A stretch of 64,000 nucleotides of DNA from Alviniconcha marisindica (taxonomy: Eukaryota; Mollusca; Gastropoda; Provannidae). A program made the translations under genes and the position numbers. The stretch spans positions 327,501 through 391,500 of the forward strand of contig JABMCL010002580.1 in the NCBI GenBank assembly GCA_018857735.1. Reading direction: 5' to 3'. Below the pieces are notes generated by a model. It did not search any database. It had not been told where the DNA came from and saw nothing but the letters and a program-made list of their open reading frames with translations. Below are positions 1 to 26,940 of the stretch, in pieces. Positions within the stretch are counted from its first letter, which is position 1, and each line of letters opens with the position of its first letter.

Positions 1-102
1 GCGAATTTTTACATTTGTCGTTGAAACCACGCCTTGGGCCTTCTCTTATCTAATAAAGTTGGCCGACGTGTGTGCAACGATCCTGGTGCGTGCTCAGAAT
101 TC

Positions 103-182
103 AGGAGCTGTGTGAAAGTCGAGCTGGCCGTCCTGGGCCTAATAAGCCTGACGTAAACCGTGTGGACGTAAAGCAGCACTGA
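103..182 (-). repeat. Dispersed repeat R1 fragment (minus orientation)
   Basis: Reads as the reverse complement of the segments at 3488-3580, 7808-7900 and 8464-8540. The shared core is CTTTACGTCCACAG followed by AGCCCAGGACGG, CACCTCGACTTTCACA and CAGCTCCTGA. Another minus-strand copy is at 49668-49775. The 3' part overlaps in sequence with the tail of the 2.9-kb SINE family (ATAAGCC..GTGGACGTTAAGC). Confidence 0.7.
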
Positions 183-1620
183 AACGAAAACATGGTGCGT
201 GCTGTGAACGCAGAGGTGTGACGGGCACAAGTGGTGAGTCTGCAGAAGTGTTGACCAAAAGCGATCCCGTCCGGGCGTGCAGGGGTTCCTGGGTTTGCAT
301 CCAGCGCTTTGGCCAACCAGCGGCCACGAACTCCTCGCCTTCATTTCTACGTACACGCAGAACATTTTGCAGCTGCGCTTGCAAAACATGTCTCCTACGG
401 GTATGGGTGATCAAATGAGTTTTAGCGGAGGAAGAACAACCACAGCAGCAGCAACAACTGATACAACAGCTGGTAGACTTCACAGAAACAACTTGACAAC
501 TGTTACATCGTCAGTGTGGTCACCACATCAGCGTGGTCACCAAATGGATGGGTGACCGTTATGTGCTAGGATTTACACCCACCTCAAGTTTCTCCCGAGT
601 CAAATTCTCTTCAGACTCTACAAAAGTCCTTCGGATGAGACTTATAAACCGAGGTCCCCCGTGTGCATACGCATGCAAAAAGCTCACGTATATATGCACG
701 TCAAAAATCCTGTAGTCCATGTCAGATTTCGCTCGATTTCGGAAACACTAAAATAACCCGAAATGCACTAAAATAGATAAATAAAAATAACCCACGAAGC
801 GCGGCACTGAGCCTACTCAAGAGCGGAAAATAGCGTAATATAAAAGCGATCAATAATAATAACAAGTAGTGCGAGTTATAAGCCGTAACTGACGAAGCGT
901 TTAACTCAGGTGTGCTGACATTCCGCCTTTCCATGCAACGCTTCATTGTGAGGTCACACCACAGAAGTCATAAACATGGCTGTGTCACTTTCTGTAGTAT
1001 AAATTGTGTGCACGTATGTAAAAAAAAAAAAAAAAAAAGCCTTTTGGTCTGCCCTACTCTTATTCGCATAGCATTTTCGGTGCCACTTTCATGACTTATG
1101 GACGATAACCTAACTGTGCTTGTCATCAAGAGTTAAAAAAATAGATTAAAAAAAAGAAGAAGAAAAAAAAAAAAACATGCGTTGAACGAGTGCCATAAAA
1201 CAGTCAAACCCAAAAGTAAAACCCGGTCATAAAAGTACACGACGCACATGTATGCAACAGAAAGTATAAAAGTCAAGCTCACCTGTACACGCGGCCCAGA
1301 CCAAGCGCACTGACAACACCGACCGACGACGAGGGAGCAACAAACTCAACTGAGCCGACTGTTCCCGTTAGCGCTGGTCCTGACCGTCAGGTTGGTGTGT
1401 ATGCGGAGTTACCTCGCGTGGCAAAAGAGGTGCGCGTGTTCACGGTTACCGCCGCTTGTAGGCAACTGCACGCAAAGAGTCAACTGTGCGGTCTCAGGAA
1501 AAACTGAGTAATGCTGAATATCAGAACGGGGGGAGGGGCAGCTACGGCCGGCAACCGCTGTTGCACTAAGGTAGGCCTACGTATTCCGTTAGTCTGAGAA
1601 GTCTCAGCAGATGACTTCGT
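183..1620. other. Intergenic sequence with SINE-like remnants
   Basis: No gene is supported. A tail-type repeat at about 570-885 matches parts of 59340-59490 and the end of the SINE at 26464-26940 (GAGCCTACTCAAGAGCGG and AATATAAAAGCGATC). Poly-A tracts lie at 1021-1038 and 1138-1175. The stretch around 1275-1385 resembles 9565-9690 (GGAGCAACAAACT core), another dispersed pair. Confidence 0.5.
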
Positions 1621-1621
1621 T

Positions 1622-1836
1622 TAGTAGTAGTAGTAGTAGTAGTAGCAGAAGGTAAGTAAGTGAGTTGGTGTTTTAGGCCCAGTCAACCAGTGGGCGTACT
1701 ACAGTAGTAGTAGTAGTAGTAGTAGTAGTAAGTAAGTAAGTTGGTGTTTTACGCCCAGTCAACCAGTTCGGTTATATCAGGGCGATTTACTACTACTACT
1801 ACTACTACTGCTGCTGCTGCTACTACTACTACTACT
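1622..1836. repeat. Trinucleotide (AGT/ACT)n tracts with SINE-tail fragments
   Basis: Runs of agt at 1624-1645 and 1702-1732 and of act at 1791-1836 flank two copies of a tail repeat (taagttggtgttttacgcc..cagtcaaccag). Confidence 0.8.
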
Positions 1837-1997
1837 ATAACGAATCATAGCATTTCTAATGCGCCGAATCCCTCTATGACTATACACGTATAAGGCTCAA
1901 AGGGTTATGTATGAAACACTATAACAATACACAGCCTAATTTAATAATGTATTACGTATCTCACTCTGTCCCTCCCGCGGCTCCCCTGTATCCACAC

Positions 1998-2237
<240 letters not shown>

Positions 2238-2665
2238 TTCGCAACCCCAAAACAAAAGTGGCTATCTTAAAAAGTAATCCTGTCTTTGACTGGCACCCAA
2301 AGAAGTGCCTTGAGCAATGACCTAACATGCTCATGTCTGCTCTTGCGAAAAACAACTTTCGTTTATTATTAGCAGTTGCAAGAGGGCCCGTTCAGAGCTC
2401 AGCTTTGACAGCTAGGTCTAGCATCAGTTTAGATTTTCCATTTAGAAACGGAAGACTCGGCGAACAGCGTCCCCCACACTCCGAGCATCACTTTCCGGCA
2501 CCTTCCTTCATAGAGGAAAGATATCGTAAACCGGTGCTTGGAGTTGGCAGCCCCCCCTCCCCCAACACCCACCCCCAATCCCCCCTCCACACCCCCATGG
2601 CTGAAAACATGACTGAAAACAGCGGCTGTCTCTTTCTGCCAATGATAGATGTGTCGTGCCAAATC

Positions 2666-2667
<2 letters not shown>

Positions 2668-2732
<65 letters not shown>

Positions 2733-2800
2733 GAAGTAAGTAAGTAAGTAAGTTGGTGTTTCACGCCCAGTCAACCAGTGCGGTTATATCAGGGCGAGCC
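2668..2800. repeat. (AAGT)n microsatellite joined to a SINE tail
   Basis: About 20 aagt units run into gttggtgtttcacgcccagt..cagggcga. The same tail recurs at 1740-1790 and (opposite strand) 56573-56625. Confidence 0.9.
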
Positions 2801-2870
2801 AAATCAAAGAATGCGAGAAGGTTTTAGTCATGGACCTATACAGAGGTCGACGGTTTAGTGACTAAAACGT

Positions 2871-3188
2871 GAGCCGGTTTGGCCTAGCGGTAAGGCGTTA
2901 GGTTGGTAAGCGGAAGGACCTCGGTTCGAAACCGCTTCGGCTCTCCTTTCCCTTCAAAAAGGTTGTGGGTTGTGGACACTGTCCTGTGATTTTGTCCATC
3001 ACTACCTAATGAAACATTTAAATGGCTCTTATCCTTGCCCATCTTAATGCAGGAATCATTCTGGTGGTGACAATTGTAGCGATAGGCATATAATCGCCCT
3101 CTTCCCCCACCTCCATACCCCCTTCCCCCCCTTCCTAATAAGCCTTATGGTTTCTGTGGACGTTAAGCACCATGTTTACTTACTTACT
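2871..3188 (+). mobile_element. tRNA-derived SINE, copy A
   Basis: The head is tRNA-like, with A box TGGCCTAGCGG, B box GGTTCGAAACC and short complementary ends AGCCG/CGGCT. The body is about 320 bp and ends in AAGCACCATGTTTACTTACT. It is homologous over its whole length to the copies at 7471 and 12731. Confidence 0.9.
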
Positions 3189-4499
3189 GACATGTATTTG
3201 TTCATGGCACACTGCTCCCAGAAGTCTGACTGACAGTTATTTGTTCATTGCACACTGCTCCCGTCGCTTTATTCCAGATCGGAAGAGAACTGTGACAAAA
3301 CTGACGAAGTTCAATGAACCGGGAAGGCAGAGTAAGCGAAAGCATGCATACAAGCCGCTGTAATACGCGAAACGTACTCCACGCGGGAATAACTCCGGAG
3401 TCAAATCCGCGTACGCGAGTTAGGAACGGGATTTTAACTCTGTCTTGTCAACCGCACGGGACGATCATGAAGAAATGCTTTATCGATTCAATGTTGCTTT
3501 ACGTCCACAGAAACCATGAGGCTTATTAGGGACGGGGAGCCCAGGACGGCCACCTCGACTTTCACACAGCTCCTGATCTCTGATGCACATTGAACACCCT
3601 TCTTATGACTTATATGTACGGGGATCAGTTTTGTGGATACGACTATGCCCATTTAACGTGACCCAATTACAGCCATCACTGTTGCAAACAAAAGGCAGAG
3701 GTCATCCAGACATTAGCGGTATCTTCCGAGACTTGAAATATCCCCAGAGGAGCAGTGCATCTACGCAAAGTTCATGCTTTAATTTCAAAACAGTTTCAGT
3801 AACAGATTTTAATATTCTGGATTACGAAGTTTTGCTTTCGACTGATGACCTGATTACGGATTTTGTCACAGCTTCAGGGAAATCCAATTGCCTGATTGGA
3901 TCAGACAGGTCTTCTTGGAGCATAATGCTTGAGTGAAAGATTACAAGTGATGTTGATTACCCCCAAAAATTGTTTTGAATTGTAGTTTGGGTGATGCCGT
4001 CAGTACGTGTAGGGTGACCCAATTGCATTGCCAATTACAGCAATATGAGGTCAGTGCCAAGATGTCTATGTGTCTGGAAATGTTCATATAGACTCATAGT
4101 ACATGTGTACAACACGCATGTTTTCACTCCGTTTTGCAGTATCCACCTGATATTGTGACCATAAGAGCTCCGTTAAACCATAGATCCATAAACTAGAACA
4201 CAGAATCCAGAATCTTTTTATTGTCTTTGAATAACATAAAAAGTCGCCTTTCGAATATGAAACAAAATATAAAAAGTAAAAAGCTAAATATACATACACA
4301 CGCAAACATCAAACACACAACATTTCGAAGAGTTATTGTTTTTAATATTACCCTTGTTCAAGGTTAGGACATGCTGGCATCGTCGACCTTTCCGTCTGAT
4401 TTATCGGACAGCGTTAGCCGCAAAATTGTATTCGAACAAACCGGAGTGACGAGAAATCGAGCTACAACTGGCGTGTGTACATGTTTTTTTCCCCCTTTT

Positions 4500-4915
4500 T
4501 ATTCCACAGCAACGGCGATATGCTTCTTCTACTCGATTTTCCTTTAACAGAGTTTAGCCGTGATATACTTCTTCTGCTCGGTTTCCCTTTAACAAAGATT
4601 ATTCGTGATATGCTTCTTCTGCTCGATTTTTCCTTAACAGAGATTATTCGTGATATGCTTCTTCTACTCGATTTTCCTTTAACGAAGATTATTCGTGATA
4701 TGCTTGTTCTGCTCGGTTTTCCTTTAACAGAGATTAGCTGTGATATGCTTCTTCTGCTCGGTTTTCCTTTAACAGAGATTATTCGTGATATGCTTCTTTT
4801 GCTCGGTTTTCCTTTAACAGAGATTAGCTGTGATATGCTTCTTCTGCTCGGTTTTCCTTTTCAGAGATTATTCGTGATATGCTTCTCCTCGGTTTCCCTT
4901 TAACAGAGCCCTGGA
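4500..4915 (+). repeat. 45-bp tandem array with acceptor-like units
   Basis: About nine units contain tgctcggttttcctttaacag followed by agattattcgtgatatg. Because the unit is 45 bp, a frame stays open (MLLLLDFPLT-type repeats), but there is no other coding evidence. Confidence 0.9.
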
Positions 4916-4985
4916 TTTCCAACAGACTTTTAATTCTGCGTCCGCCGTACCCCAGTGCTGGGCTGCGAGGAGAGGCATGGCCGTA

Positions 4986-5200
4986 GACCGTAGCTTGCAG
5001 AAAGGCAGCTTAGTTGATAGAGCGTCGACCCGAAATGCCAAGCTCAGTACTGACACTGGTTCGATTCCCAGGTGCGGCATTTTTTTCTTTTTCTTTCTTC
5101 TTCTTCTACAGTCAACTTTCAGTGTCCGTACAGCCCCCGTGTGCAATCGCATGCATCAACGTCTGCGCATGCGTTAAAAATCCCTAACAGGGGCAGTCAT
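4986..5200 (+). mobile_element. Second tRNA-derived SINE type
   Basis: A tRNA-like head (A-box-like TTAGTTGATAG, B box GGTTCGATTCC near 5060) is followed by a tail with gtgtgcaatcgcatgc and gcgttaaaaatcc. That tail resembles 655-715. Confidence 0.65.
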
Positions 5201-6290
5201 ACTATTGTTTGGACACAGGAAAATACTGCACAACAGTTAAGGCAACCTGTATATCGAGCAAACTACCTTCCCCCCCCCCCCCCCCCCAACAAAGTGGCAA
5301 GAACTTAGACCCGCCCAAAAGTCTTTTTTAAGGCCTCTTATGCTCTTTTTGCAGTACTCTTCTTCTTCTTCTTCTTTTTTCCTCAGGGGTAATTCTTACA
5401 TTGCTTGAAGGCCACGAATAATTTCAGCTGGATCCTAGACTATGCTTTGCAGATTTACATTGTATATCAAAGCCTTCTGAAATTAATACATAATTCGCTT
5501 TAGTCATGCGAATAAGTAAAACACTGTATGCGGCCTATCCAAATTGAACCTCAGTGAACTGACTCGCAACGAAAGATCTGACTGAATAGCCTAAAATGAT
5601 TCCAGACTGGTTTGAAGGAAGGGGGTGGGCAGTAGGGAAACACTCCAAGCACTGGTTTACGACACTGATCCTTCCTCTAGGAAAGGTGCCGGGAAGCGAG
5701 GGTTTGGACGTGCAATGGGGGCACATTCCGAGTGTCGTCTTTCGGCATCTTCCTCCAGTGCTTGCAGTTTGCAGTAACTGAGGGTTGCTGGATTTTAACG
5801 TCTCGTCAAAAAGGGTCAACTCAGCGCACTTGCCAAATTTGGAGTAAACAAGATTCGTGCAGTTGTTTTGAAGAATATAGCTGCCGCCTTGTCATCGAGC
5901 CCAACCTCATATCTCATCCACGTCACGACCCTACCTTGAAACTAGACTTGTCTGAGTGCCACCATTTTGAATTTTATTTATACGCGGATGTGCAAGCCAA
6001 GCCTGTTTTGCGTCTAAAGTCAGTGAACGTATCCACCACGGACCAAAGAGGTCCTGTATTCCTCCACACTCTCATTTCCGTCGGGGGGGGGGGGGGAGGG
6101 TAGGGGGGGTATGGGGGGGGAGGTATGGGGGGGGGGGGGAGTCTGTGCATCTAGGCCCTCCTAGCTTCCTTACTGCTTTCTGACGGGTCACTTTGACATA
6201 CTAACTCGACCCCACTCCGTCTCTTTAATGGAAGTAGCCTTCTCAGATTTGGCACAGAAATAAAGAAATAAACACACGATTTAAAAAAAA
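5201..6290. other. Intergenic sequence, no gene seen
   Basis: Contains C and G homopolymer runs (5273-5287; 6080-6140) and a dispersed segment near 5600-5770 related to 2455-2545, 7325-7385 and 14160-14200. Confidence 0.4.
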
Positions 6291-6298
6291 AAAAAAAG

Positions 6299-7160
<862 letters not shown>

Positions 7161-7456
7161 CTTGATACAAGAACACGTACGCGAAGCGACAGGTATCACC
7201 ACAACGCCTTTAAGCTGGTCTTATGAGTGCGTGCCAAAGTCTTGGTTTGGTTTCGTGTTTGGCTTGGGTTCTCAGCCAGTCCGCATAACAAAAGAGGCGG
7301 TAGCCCGCCTACTCCAGCGTGTCAGGCCTAGCCGATCCACACTCCGAGCACCGTTTTCCTCTTGGAGGAAGGAGGTCGTAAATCGCCTTCTTCTTCTTCT
7401 TCCGGTGTTGCTCAATGTCCTCGGATGTCGGTTGACATACTAGGGACAAGCTGAGA

Positions 7457-7802
7457 CCAATGCGTGTGTGAGCCGGTTTGGCCTAGCGGTAAGGCGTTAG
7501 GCTGGTAAGCGGAAGGACCTCGGTTCGATACCGCTTCGGCTCTCCTTTCTCTTCAGAAAGGTTGTGGTTTGTGGACACTGTCCTGTGACTTTGTCCATCA
7601 CTTCCTACTGAAACATTAAATGGCTCTCATCGCTGCCCATCTTAATGCACGAATCATTCTGATGGTGACAGTGTAGCGATAGGTATATAATCTCCCTCTC
7701 CCCCCACCTCCATACCCCCTTCCCCCTCTTCTCCCCGTCCCTAATAAGCCTCATGGTTTCTGTGGACGTTAAGCACCATGTTTACTTACTTACCAATGCG
7801 TG
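7457..7802 (+). mobile_element. tRNA-derived SINE, copy B, with target-site duplication
   Basis: The SINE body (7471-7792) has A box TGGCCTAGCGG and B box GGTTCGATACC. It is bracketed by CCAATGCGTG at 7457-7466 and 7793-7802, a 10-bp target-site duplication. Confidence 0.93.
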
Positions 7803-8035
7803 AGCATGGTTCAGTATTGCTTTACGTCCACGGAAACCATAAGGCTCGTTAGGACGGAAAGCCCAGGACGGAGACCCCGACTTTCACACAGCTCCTAAAC
7901 TCTGTGAACCACCTGGTTAGAGTTTGATGCCTATCTCATGACTTGATGTGCTGCGTCTTGATCACAAAGTTTCTTGGCGTTAGTCCACATATACCTTTCT
8001 TTACCACTATGGGTGGTCCACGTGCTATCTCTCTC

Positions 8036-9160
<1,125 letters not shown>

Positions 9161-9161
9161 T

Positions 9162-9162
<1 letters not shown>

Positions 9163-9243
<81 letters not shown>

Positions 9244-9251
9244 TGTGTGTG
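9163..9251. repeat. (TG)n-(CGTG)n microsatellite
   Basis: TG units followed by cgtg units. Confidence 0.97.
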
Positions 9252-11280
9252 TTTTCGTTTTGTTGCGCCAGTCATTTACTGGTGATAATTTAGTTTATTA
9301 CCTTTGTCAAACACTTGCGTTGTTGTTTTTTCTTTTCTTTTTTCTCCAGTGTTTCGTGTGTAGGCATACTCTGACAGATTCTTTGACTTGACTTGTCAAC
9401 ACTGGCGAGGAATTTTTGAACGCCAGGGGGTTGGGCGAGTCCCATAAAACACTAACTGCCAAGCTCAAGCCGCCGATCAAAAAAAAAAAAAAAAAAAAAA
9501 AAAAAAGATAGAAAAAAAAGAGGCACAATTCGGCACGTGCAACACAAACATAATTATACAAATTGCAAGGTTACCTGTGTATGCCCAGTCCAGAGCAGGA
9601 ACGGCGACAAACTGACAAGGAGCAACAAACTGAGCTGAATCGACTTGTTTGTTCGTTAAGGACTCGTTGATCGCCGGCCGGTCGTCTCCGGAGAGGATGC
9701 TGGCGGTCGTCGGTTGCCCTGTTATTATAGCCGACGTCTTTTGTACCGTGTGGGCCGTCACGGAGCTCAGGAGCTACGTGATCAGGGAGGTGGGCCCGGG
9801 CTCTCCTTCCCTACCCCACTCTTCCCCCCGACCCTAATAAATAAGCCATACTGTTTCTGTGGACGTAGAGCACGATGAAAGAAGAAGACCGTGTGGGCGA
9901 TGTGGCCAAGTGTGTTCGAGTTACCACCACTCCTCCCAGGTCCAGATAGACTCGCGCAATAAAGGGGCAATAAATGTCACTTCCACAATGTTACTATTCT
10001 TCTTCTTTTTAAGTGTGTGTGCTACAGTAAGTGCAGCAGCAAAATCTGATTGAATGGGGGGGGGGGGGGGGGGGGGGGAGGGAAGTGCAGCTACAGGGAT
10101 CGCCATAACAGGGGTAGGTATTTCCTTATGTGCGAGGAAAGTTGTGCGGGGTTCCCAGTTGCAAAAGGGCCAGTTCCCAATCTGCTTGTCAGTGTAACAG
10201 ACTTTTGTGTGGGAGGAACATTTAATCTGCTTTTAACTGTCCTTTGTATGGCATGAAAATTGTAATGGCATTTAGGTGGCAAAAGGGCCAGCTTCCCAAT
10301 CAGCTTTTAACAGCGATATTAAATTAAGCGTTTCCATTCTAAAAGTGAATAATCGGTGCTTGAACACCACTCAGCCTTCCCGGCGTCAAAAGAGGTCGAG
10401 GTTGTCGACGCCCCATCCCTGCCGCAGGCTTTTAAGAGCAGGCTGGACTCCATTTGGCAAGACAACAAATTTCTGCACTGAACCTTTTGCCCACCCACGC
10501 CATGACCTCAGTATTGAAAGTTAGGATAGAATAGCTTAGGCTGGCAAAGACCACATAAAAGCTTTTAGCCTAAGTAAATCTGATCACCATAAATTATATC
10601 ATATCATATCATATCAACAGCCGCTCAGTTTATCTACGATAGGCAATGATGCACAGCCGTTCCGCTGGTCTCCGCCGGCCATACACCAATTCAATCTCCA
10701 TTAAAAAGTCCGATCGTAATGACTCCTGTCAGGATATGTGTCCGATCAAAGTGCAGTGCATGCAAGCGGTGCTGTGAAGTGTCATATTGTTTTTGCCATG
10801 TCGCGAACACTTTTTTTTCTTCTTTTTTTTTAGTGTATAAAATGTATTGCGGTATTTTCCGCCTGCACCTGATCCGTTTGCTTTATCAACGTCAGTTACC
10901 GCAGTACATCATCCTGCAACAACTCAAGAAACACCGCCGGAAACTGAGGACGATGGAGTGCATCTGTTTTTTACTAGTCAGTACCGGCTGATAAGATACG
11001 TGTCTGCCTCTGCCGCATATGCCTGGTGGCTCCACACGGCAACGGCTACAACTGCCTTTCTGACAGGTCACTGCCACTGGCAGATTTCCACTCCCGACTG
11101 ATTGGTGCTTGATACATGATTTTCAAGTTGTTTTTTGTTTTGTTTTTTGTCCCCGTCAAGTTAGTTTTTCTTCTTGAGTCCTCTCCGTACTTAGGTGCTT
11201 TCTAAAAAAAAAAAAAAAAAAAATCTTTTTTGTTTGTTTTGTTTTGTCAGTGTTGTTCGTTTTTTTCGGGAGGGGGGGGG
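9252..11280. other. Intergenic sequence, no gene seen
   Basis: Contains a poly-A run (9479-9506), a poly-G run (10056-10078), an R1-like fragment near 9760-9870 and a short (atcat)n tract at 10590-10618. No coding region is supported. Confidence 0.4.
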
Positions 11281-11522
11281 GGGGGGGATCTCTATATTAA
11301 TAATAATAATAATGTACATTTATCATGCGCTCATCAACGTCCTGGGCGCTCACATGATACATATTAATCTAAATATGAGATTCTATAATATGTAGAGTAT
11401 AGTCTTACCAAAACAGTTTACATAAAGTATTATACACACACACACACACAAACACCACACACACACACACACCAACCCAACACCCCCCCCCCGCCCCACA
11501 CACACACACACGCACGCACCCC

Positions 11523-11553
<31 letters not shown>

Positions 11554-12257
11554 ACACACACACAATGACTGTAGCACTGAGAAACTGGGTACTGGTATTA
11601 GTTAGGATGGAAATAATGGGAGAAGAGGTAGGTTTTCAGTTTGGCTTTAAAAGATGACAGGGTTGAGTAGTGTCAAGATCTTGTGGGAGTGAATTCCAAA
11701 TGTGGGTCCAAAGCAAGAGAAGGTGCGAAAGCCATGAGTCTTGCGTTTGAATAGGTGGATTTCCAGCATGCGGGTGTCAGAAGAAGAGCGTAGTGTACGA
11801 GACGGAGTGTAGACATGCAGCAGTTCAGAGAGGTAAGCAGGACCAGAACCACTTATAGCACTGAAACACATACAAGCGACTTTATACTTAATACATTCTG
11901 AAATGGGAAGCCAGTGCAGTTTTTCCAGCCGGAGAGATGTTGAGTGGTGGTGACGGGGTGCCACTGAAGAGAACAAGTCTTGCAGCAAAGTTCTGAATTT
12001 TCTGGAGAGTTTCGATGACAGAATTAGGTGTACCCATGAGGAGACAGTTGCAGTAGTCAAGCCGTGAGAGGATAATTATAGGAAATAACAAGAGTCTTGG
12101 TTGCGTCTTCAGTGAGAAACCTGCGGATTGAACTAATGCGTTTAAGCTCGAAATAGGCCGCAGTTTGGCAGATTTTTATGACGTGCTTTTTCAGTCGTGG
12201 GCAGTTTTGAGTCAAGAATGAATCCAAGGTTCCTGGCAGAATCAGTAATCCATCCAT
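11281..12257 (-). mobile_element. Non-LTR retrotransposon 3' fragment (CR1/L2-like), broken
   Basis: On the minus strand, two frames together read as the C-terminal end of a CR1/L2-type reverse transcriptase ORF: LSRLDYCNCLLMGTPNSV, LQKIQNFAARLV, LHWLPISECIKYKV, PSRTLRSSSD and SFKAKLKT-like sequence. The shift between frames shows it is dead. The 3' UTR contains a CA-rich microsatellite (11438-11562) and ends with a (TAA)n-like tail at about 11297-11310. A related 3' end lies at 16545-16915. Confidence 0.85.
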
Positions 12258-12709
12258 TTGGTGACCACGCTCTATCGTGCTTAACTTGGACTTCCGAGAG
12301 TGAGTACTCAGTCTTGTTCTACGCTCCGGACTCTCCTGGTCAGGCGGGTCCAGTTGCTCAGGTTAACGTCGTCTGCTTGAATAGAAGTAACTCTGACATA
12401 AAAAGATACGATGGGAAATAACTCTGTTGGCCCGGGCTCTCGGAAACAACAACGCTGGAGCCTCAATCAAATCGACAGTATTTTCAATGAGATATATAAA
12501 AGGTAATAATGAAAATGTGTGTGTCCTAGACTTGTTGGTGCACCAGTCGCAGATACTGGCTGTGTACGTTTTAGTACAGAGATTAAAAAACTTACAGGTG
12601 TTTGCAAAAATCAACACCTGTTGCTCGAGGTATGTGAACTATGTCACCTATGAACAAATAGGGGAGCAATAAAAGTATAATAAATACAAATAATACCCGG
12701 CTTTCAGAG

Positions 12710-13052
12710 TTCATGAATTCATTTTTAGAGAGCCGGTTTGGCCTAGCGGTAAGGCGGTAGGCTGGTAAGCGGAAGGACCTCGGTTCGATACCGCTTCGGC
12801 TCCCCTTTCTCTTCAAAAGTTGTGGTTTGTGGACACTGTCCTGTGACTTTGTCCTCACAATTAATGAAACATTAAAATGGCTCTCATCGCTGCCCATCTT
12901 AATGCAGGTCATTCTGGTGGTGACAGTGTAGCGATAGGTATATACTCTCCCTCTTCCCCCACCTCCATACCCCCTTCCCCCACTTCTCCCCGTCCCTAAT
13001 AAGCCTTATGGTTTCTGTGGACGTTAAGCACCTTGTTTACTTTCATGAATTC
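12710..13052 (+). mobile_element. tRNA-derived SINE, copy C, with target-site duplication
   Basis: The SINE body (12731-13040) is homologous to copies A and B. TTCATGAATTC occurs at 12710-12720 and 13042-13052. Ten bases (atttttagag) lie between the left duplication and the tRNA-like head. Confidence 0.92.
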
Positions 13053-13711
13053 CAGTTTTTGTTTGTTTGTTGTTTTGTTTTTTGTTGGGGTTGGGGTTGT
13101 TAGTTTCACTGGTGAGTAATCTGTTGTCCAAGTTAAGCACGGTAGAGCGTTGTCACCAAATGGATGGATTACCGTAATATAGAGATTGAGAGCTCTCCCC
13201 CCCAAAAAAAACAACAACAACAGCAACAACAAAACAAAAAAACAAAAAAACTTCAGAAAGAACTGAATTGCTGTTTATCTGTTTAAGTGTCATTTTGTTG
13301 CTTGATCAAGGGGATTTCCCAAAAAATTTGCATACTGTGTGTCCATGTTAAAATAAATAAGTGTTCGTTTGAACCTTTTTGTGTTTGGATTTCAGTGGTG
13401 AGTGTTCGATCAGGCTTTCCGCGTAGGTGGACTTGGTTGCTGTAATGCACGTACACGGTTGTCAGTGGGTGCACACTGCATCTGTGTGGCGTGTGTAAAT
13501 TATAATTCTTTCTGTATGTCTGTCTCTTTCTGTCTGTCTGTCTGTCTGTCTGTCCGAGCTCTCTCTCTCTCTCTCTCCCACCCACCCACCCATTCACCAG
13601 CCACATTGATAATAATAACACTGAATACATGCACTGTTTAAGATACAATGTACAGGGTCAAAATGTTAGTTGTTACACAGCTGACTATTGCAATTTTGCA
13701 TGCTGCATGTG

Positions 13712-13749
<38 letters not shown>

Positions 13750-14250
13750 CCACTGAAAGGCCTTGTTTTATCTCTGCATATCTGTCCACTGATGCTGTTA
13801 GTGCCCTGTGAAAGGTTTGGATATTAATAAACTGTGAAAACAACACAGTGTCAAAGCACACACATAAACATGAGTTGTGTCCACCATGGGTAAGAAAGGA
13901 CTTCATCTGGATTTGGATGATTTGGGTTTTATTTCTGCTGGTTTAAGCAATGTGGATGGTTATAAAATATTTTTTTAAAGGCCTGATATAATTTGAGTTG
14001 CCTGTTAGTGTTGCACATGTATTGCTATTTTAATATTGGAGCAAAAGTGGAATTTGAGTTGCCTGTTAGTGTTACACATATATTACTATTTTAATATTAG
14101 AGCAGAAGTGTCTGTTAGCTGACAGTTTTCAGAGACCTATGATATAACCAGTTCTGGCAGTGGTCAGAGGAAGGATGTTGTAAACCAGTACTTGGAGTTT
14201 TGCGCTGTATAAGAAAAGCCATCCTTTGTTATTGCTAATACTGTTTCAGG
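13053..14250. other. Upstream region of the Ig membrane gene
   Basis: Holds a dispersed segment (13120-13185) that is the reverse complement of part of 12240-12300, a (CTGT)n/(CT)n tract (13518-13578), a (TG)n tract (13714-13743) and a short duplicated segment (13995-14050 versus 14051-14105). The promoter or 5' UTR of the Ig gene is probably here but is not resolved. Confidence 0.4.
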
Positions 14251-14333
14251 TACAGTGTACACTGTCAGAATGTTATGCTGTTGACTGTGGCATGGAGGCC
14301 GGGAGGCAGCAAGCCAGCATCAGTCAGCACATC

Positions 14334-26373
<12,040 letters not shown>

Positions 26374-26463
26374 GCAGTCTTTTATTTGCTTCCCTGTTGT
26401 TGTGTTGTTGTTGTTGTTTTTTGTTTCTGTTGGGGGGTTGTGTGTGTGTGTTTTTTGTGTTTG

Positions 26464-26940
26464 GGGGCAGGGATAGCTCAGTGGTTAGAACGCCGGACTC
26501 GTGATTAAAAGGTCGTGGGTTCGAATCCTTGCAGGAGCGGCGGGAGAATTTTCTTCTCCAGGGTCGACTTTCTGTGCTGACTCTTATTTCGGTATCCGTT
26601 CCACCCCCTGTTACTGCAGTAGCACGTAAAGATCCCGGTCATTCTGCCAAAAGTGCAGGTGGCAGGTTACAGCTAAACACGCATACACCTTACGTATGTG
26701 GCTTTGCATAAAGTGACATGGAGCATGGTTGTATGGTGTACACAGACCTTGCGCCAAGACGGCAGCAGTTTCGTGTGGCACCAGCCATGCCAGCGCTGTA
26801 AGTACACCACTTCGGTGGATATTCAAAAAAACGCGCTATAAAAAGCTAGTCACTCATGTAGAATTACATGTGAGCGCAGTGAGTCTGCTCAAGAGAGCGG
26901 AGAATAGCGCTATATAAGTGATCATCAATCAATCAATCAG
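26464..26940 (+). mobile_element. Long tRNA-derived SINE (about 475 bp)
   Basis: The head is tRNA-like: GGATAGCTCAGTGGTTAGAA (A box) and GGTTCGAATCC (B box, about 26517). The body has gatcccggtcattctgcc and accagccatgccagcgctg, and the tail is gcgctatataagtgatc then (atca)n. A reverse copy lies at 54951-55492 and a 3' part at 60778-60930. Confidence 0.88.

Noticed and set aside
4475..4903. 142-codon frame of repeated MLLLLDFPLTEIIRD-type units
   Set aside because: The unit length is a multiple of three, so the frame stays open by construction; no start context, splice signal or known family supports it.
26464..26530. Possible functional tRNA gene
   Set aside because: The A and B boxes belong to the head of a long SINE with homologous copies elsewhere; the acceptor stem does not close properly. 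The same reasoning applies to 2871, 5008, 7471 and 12731.
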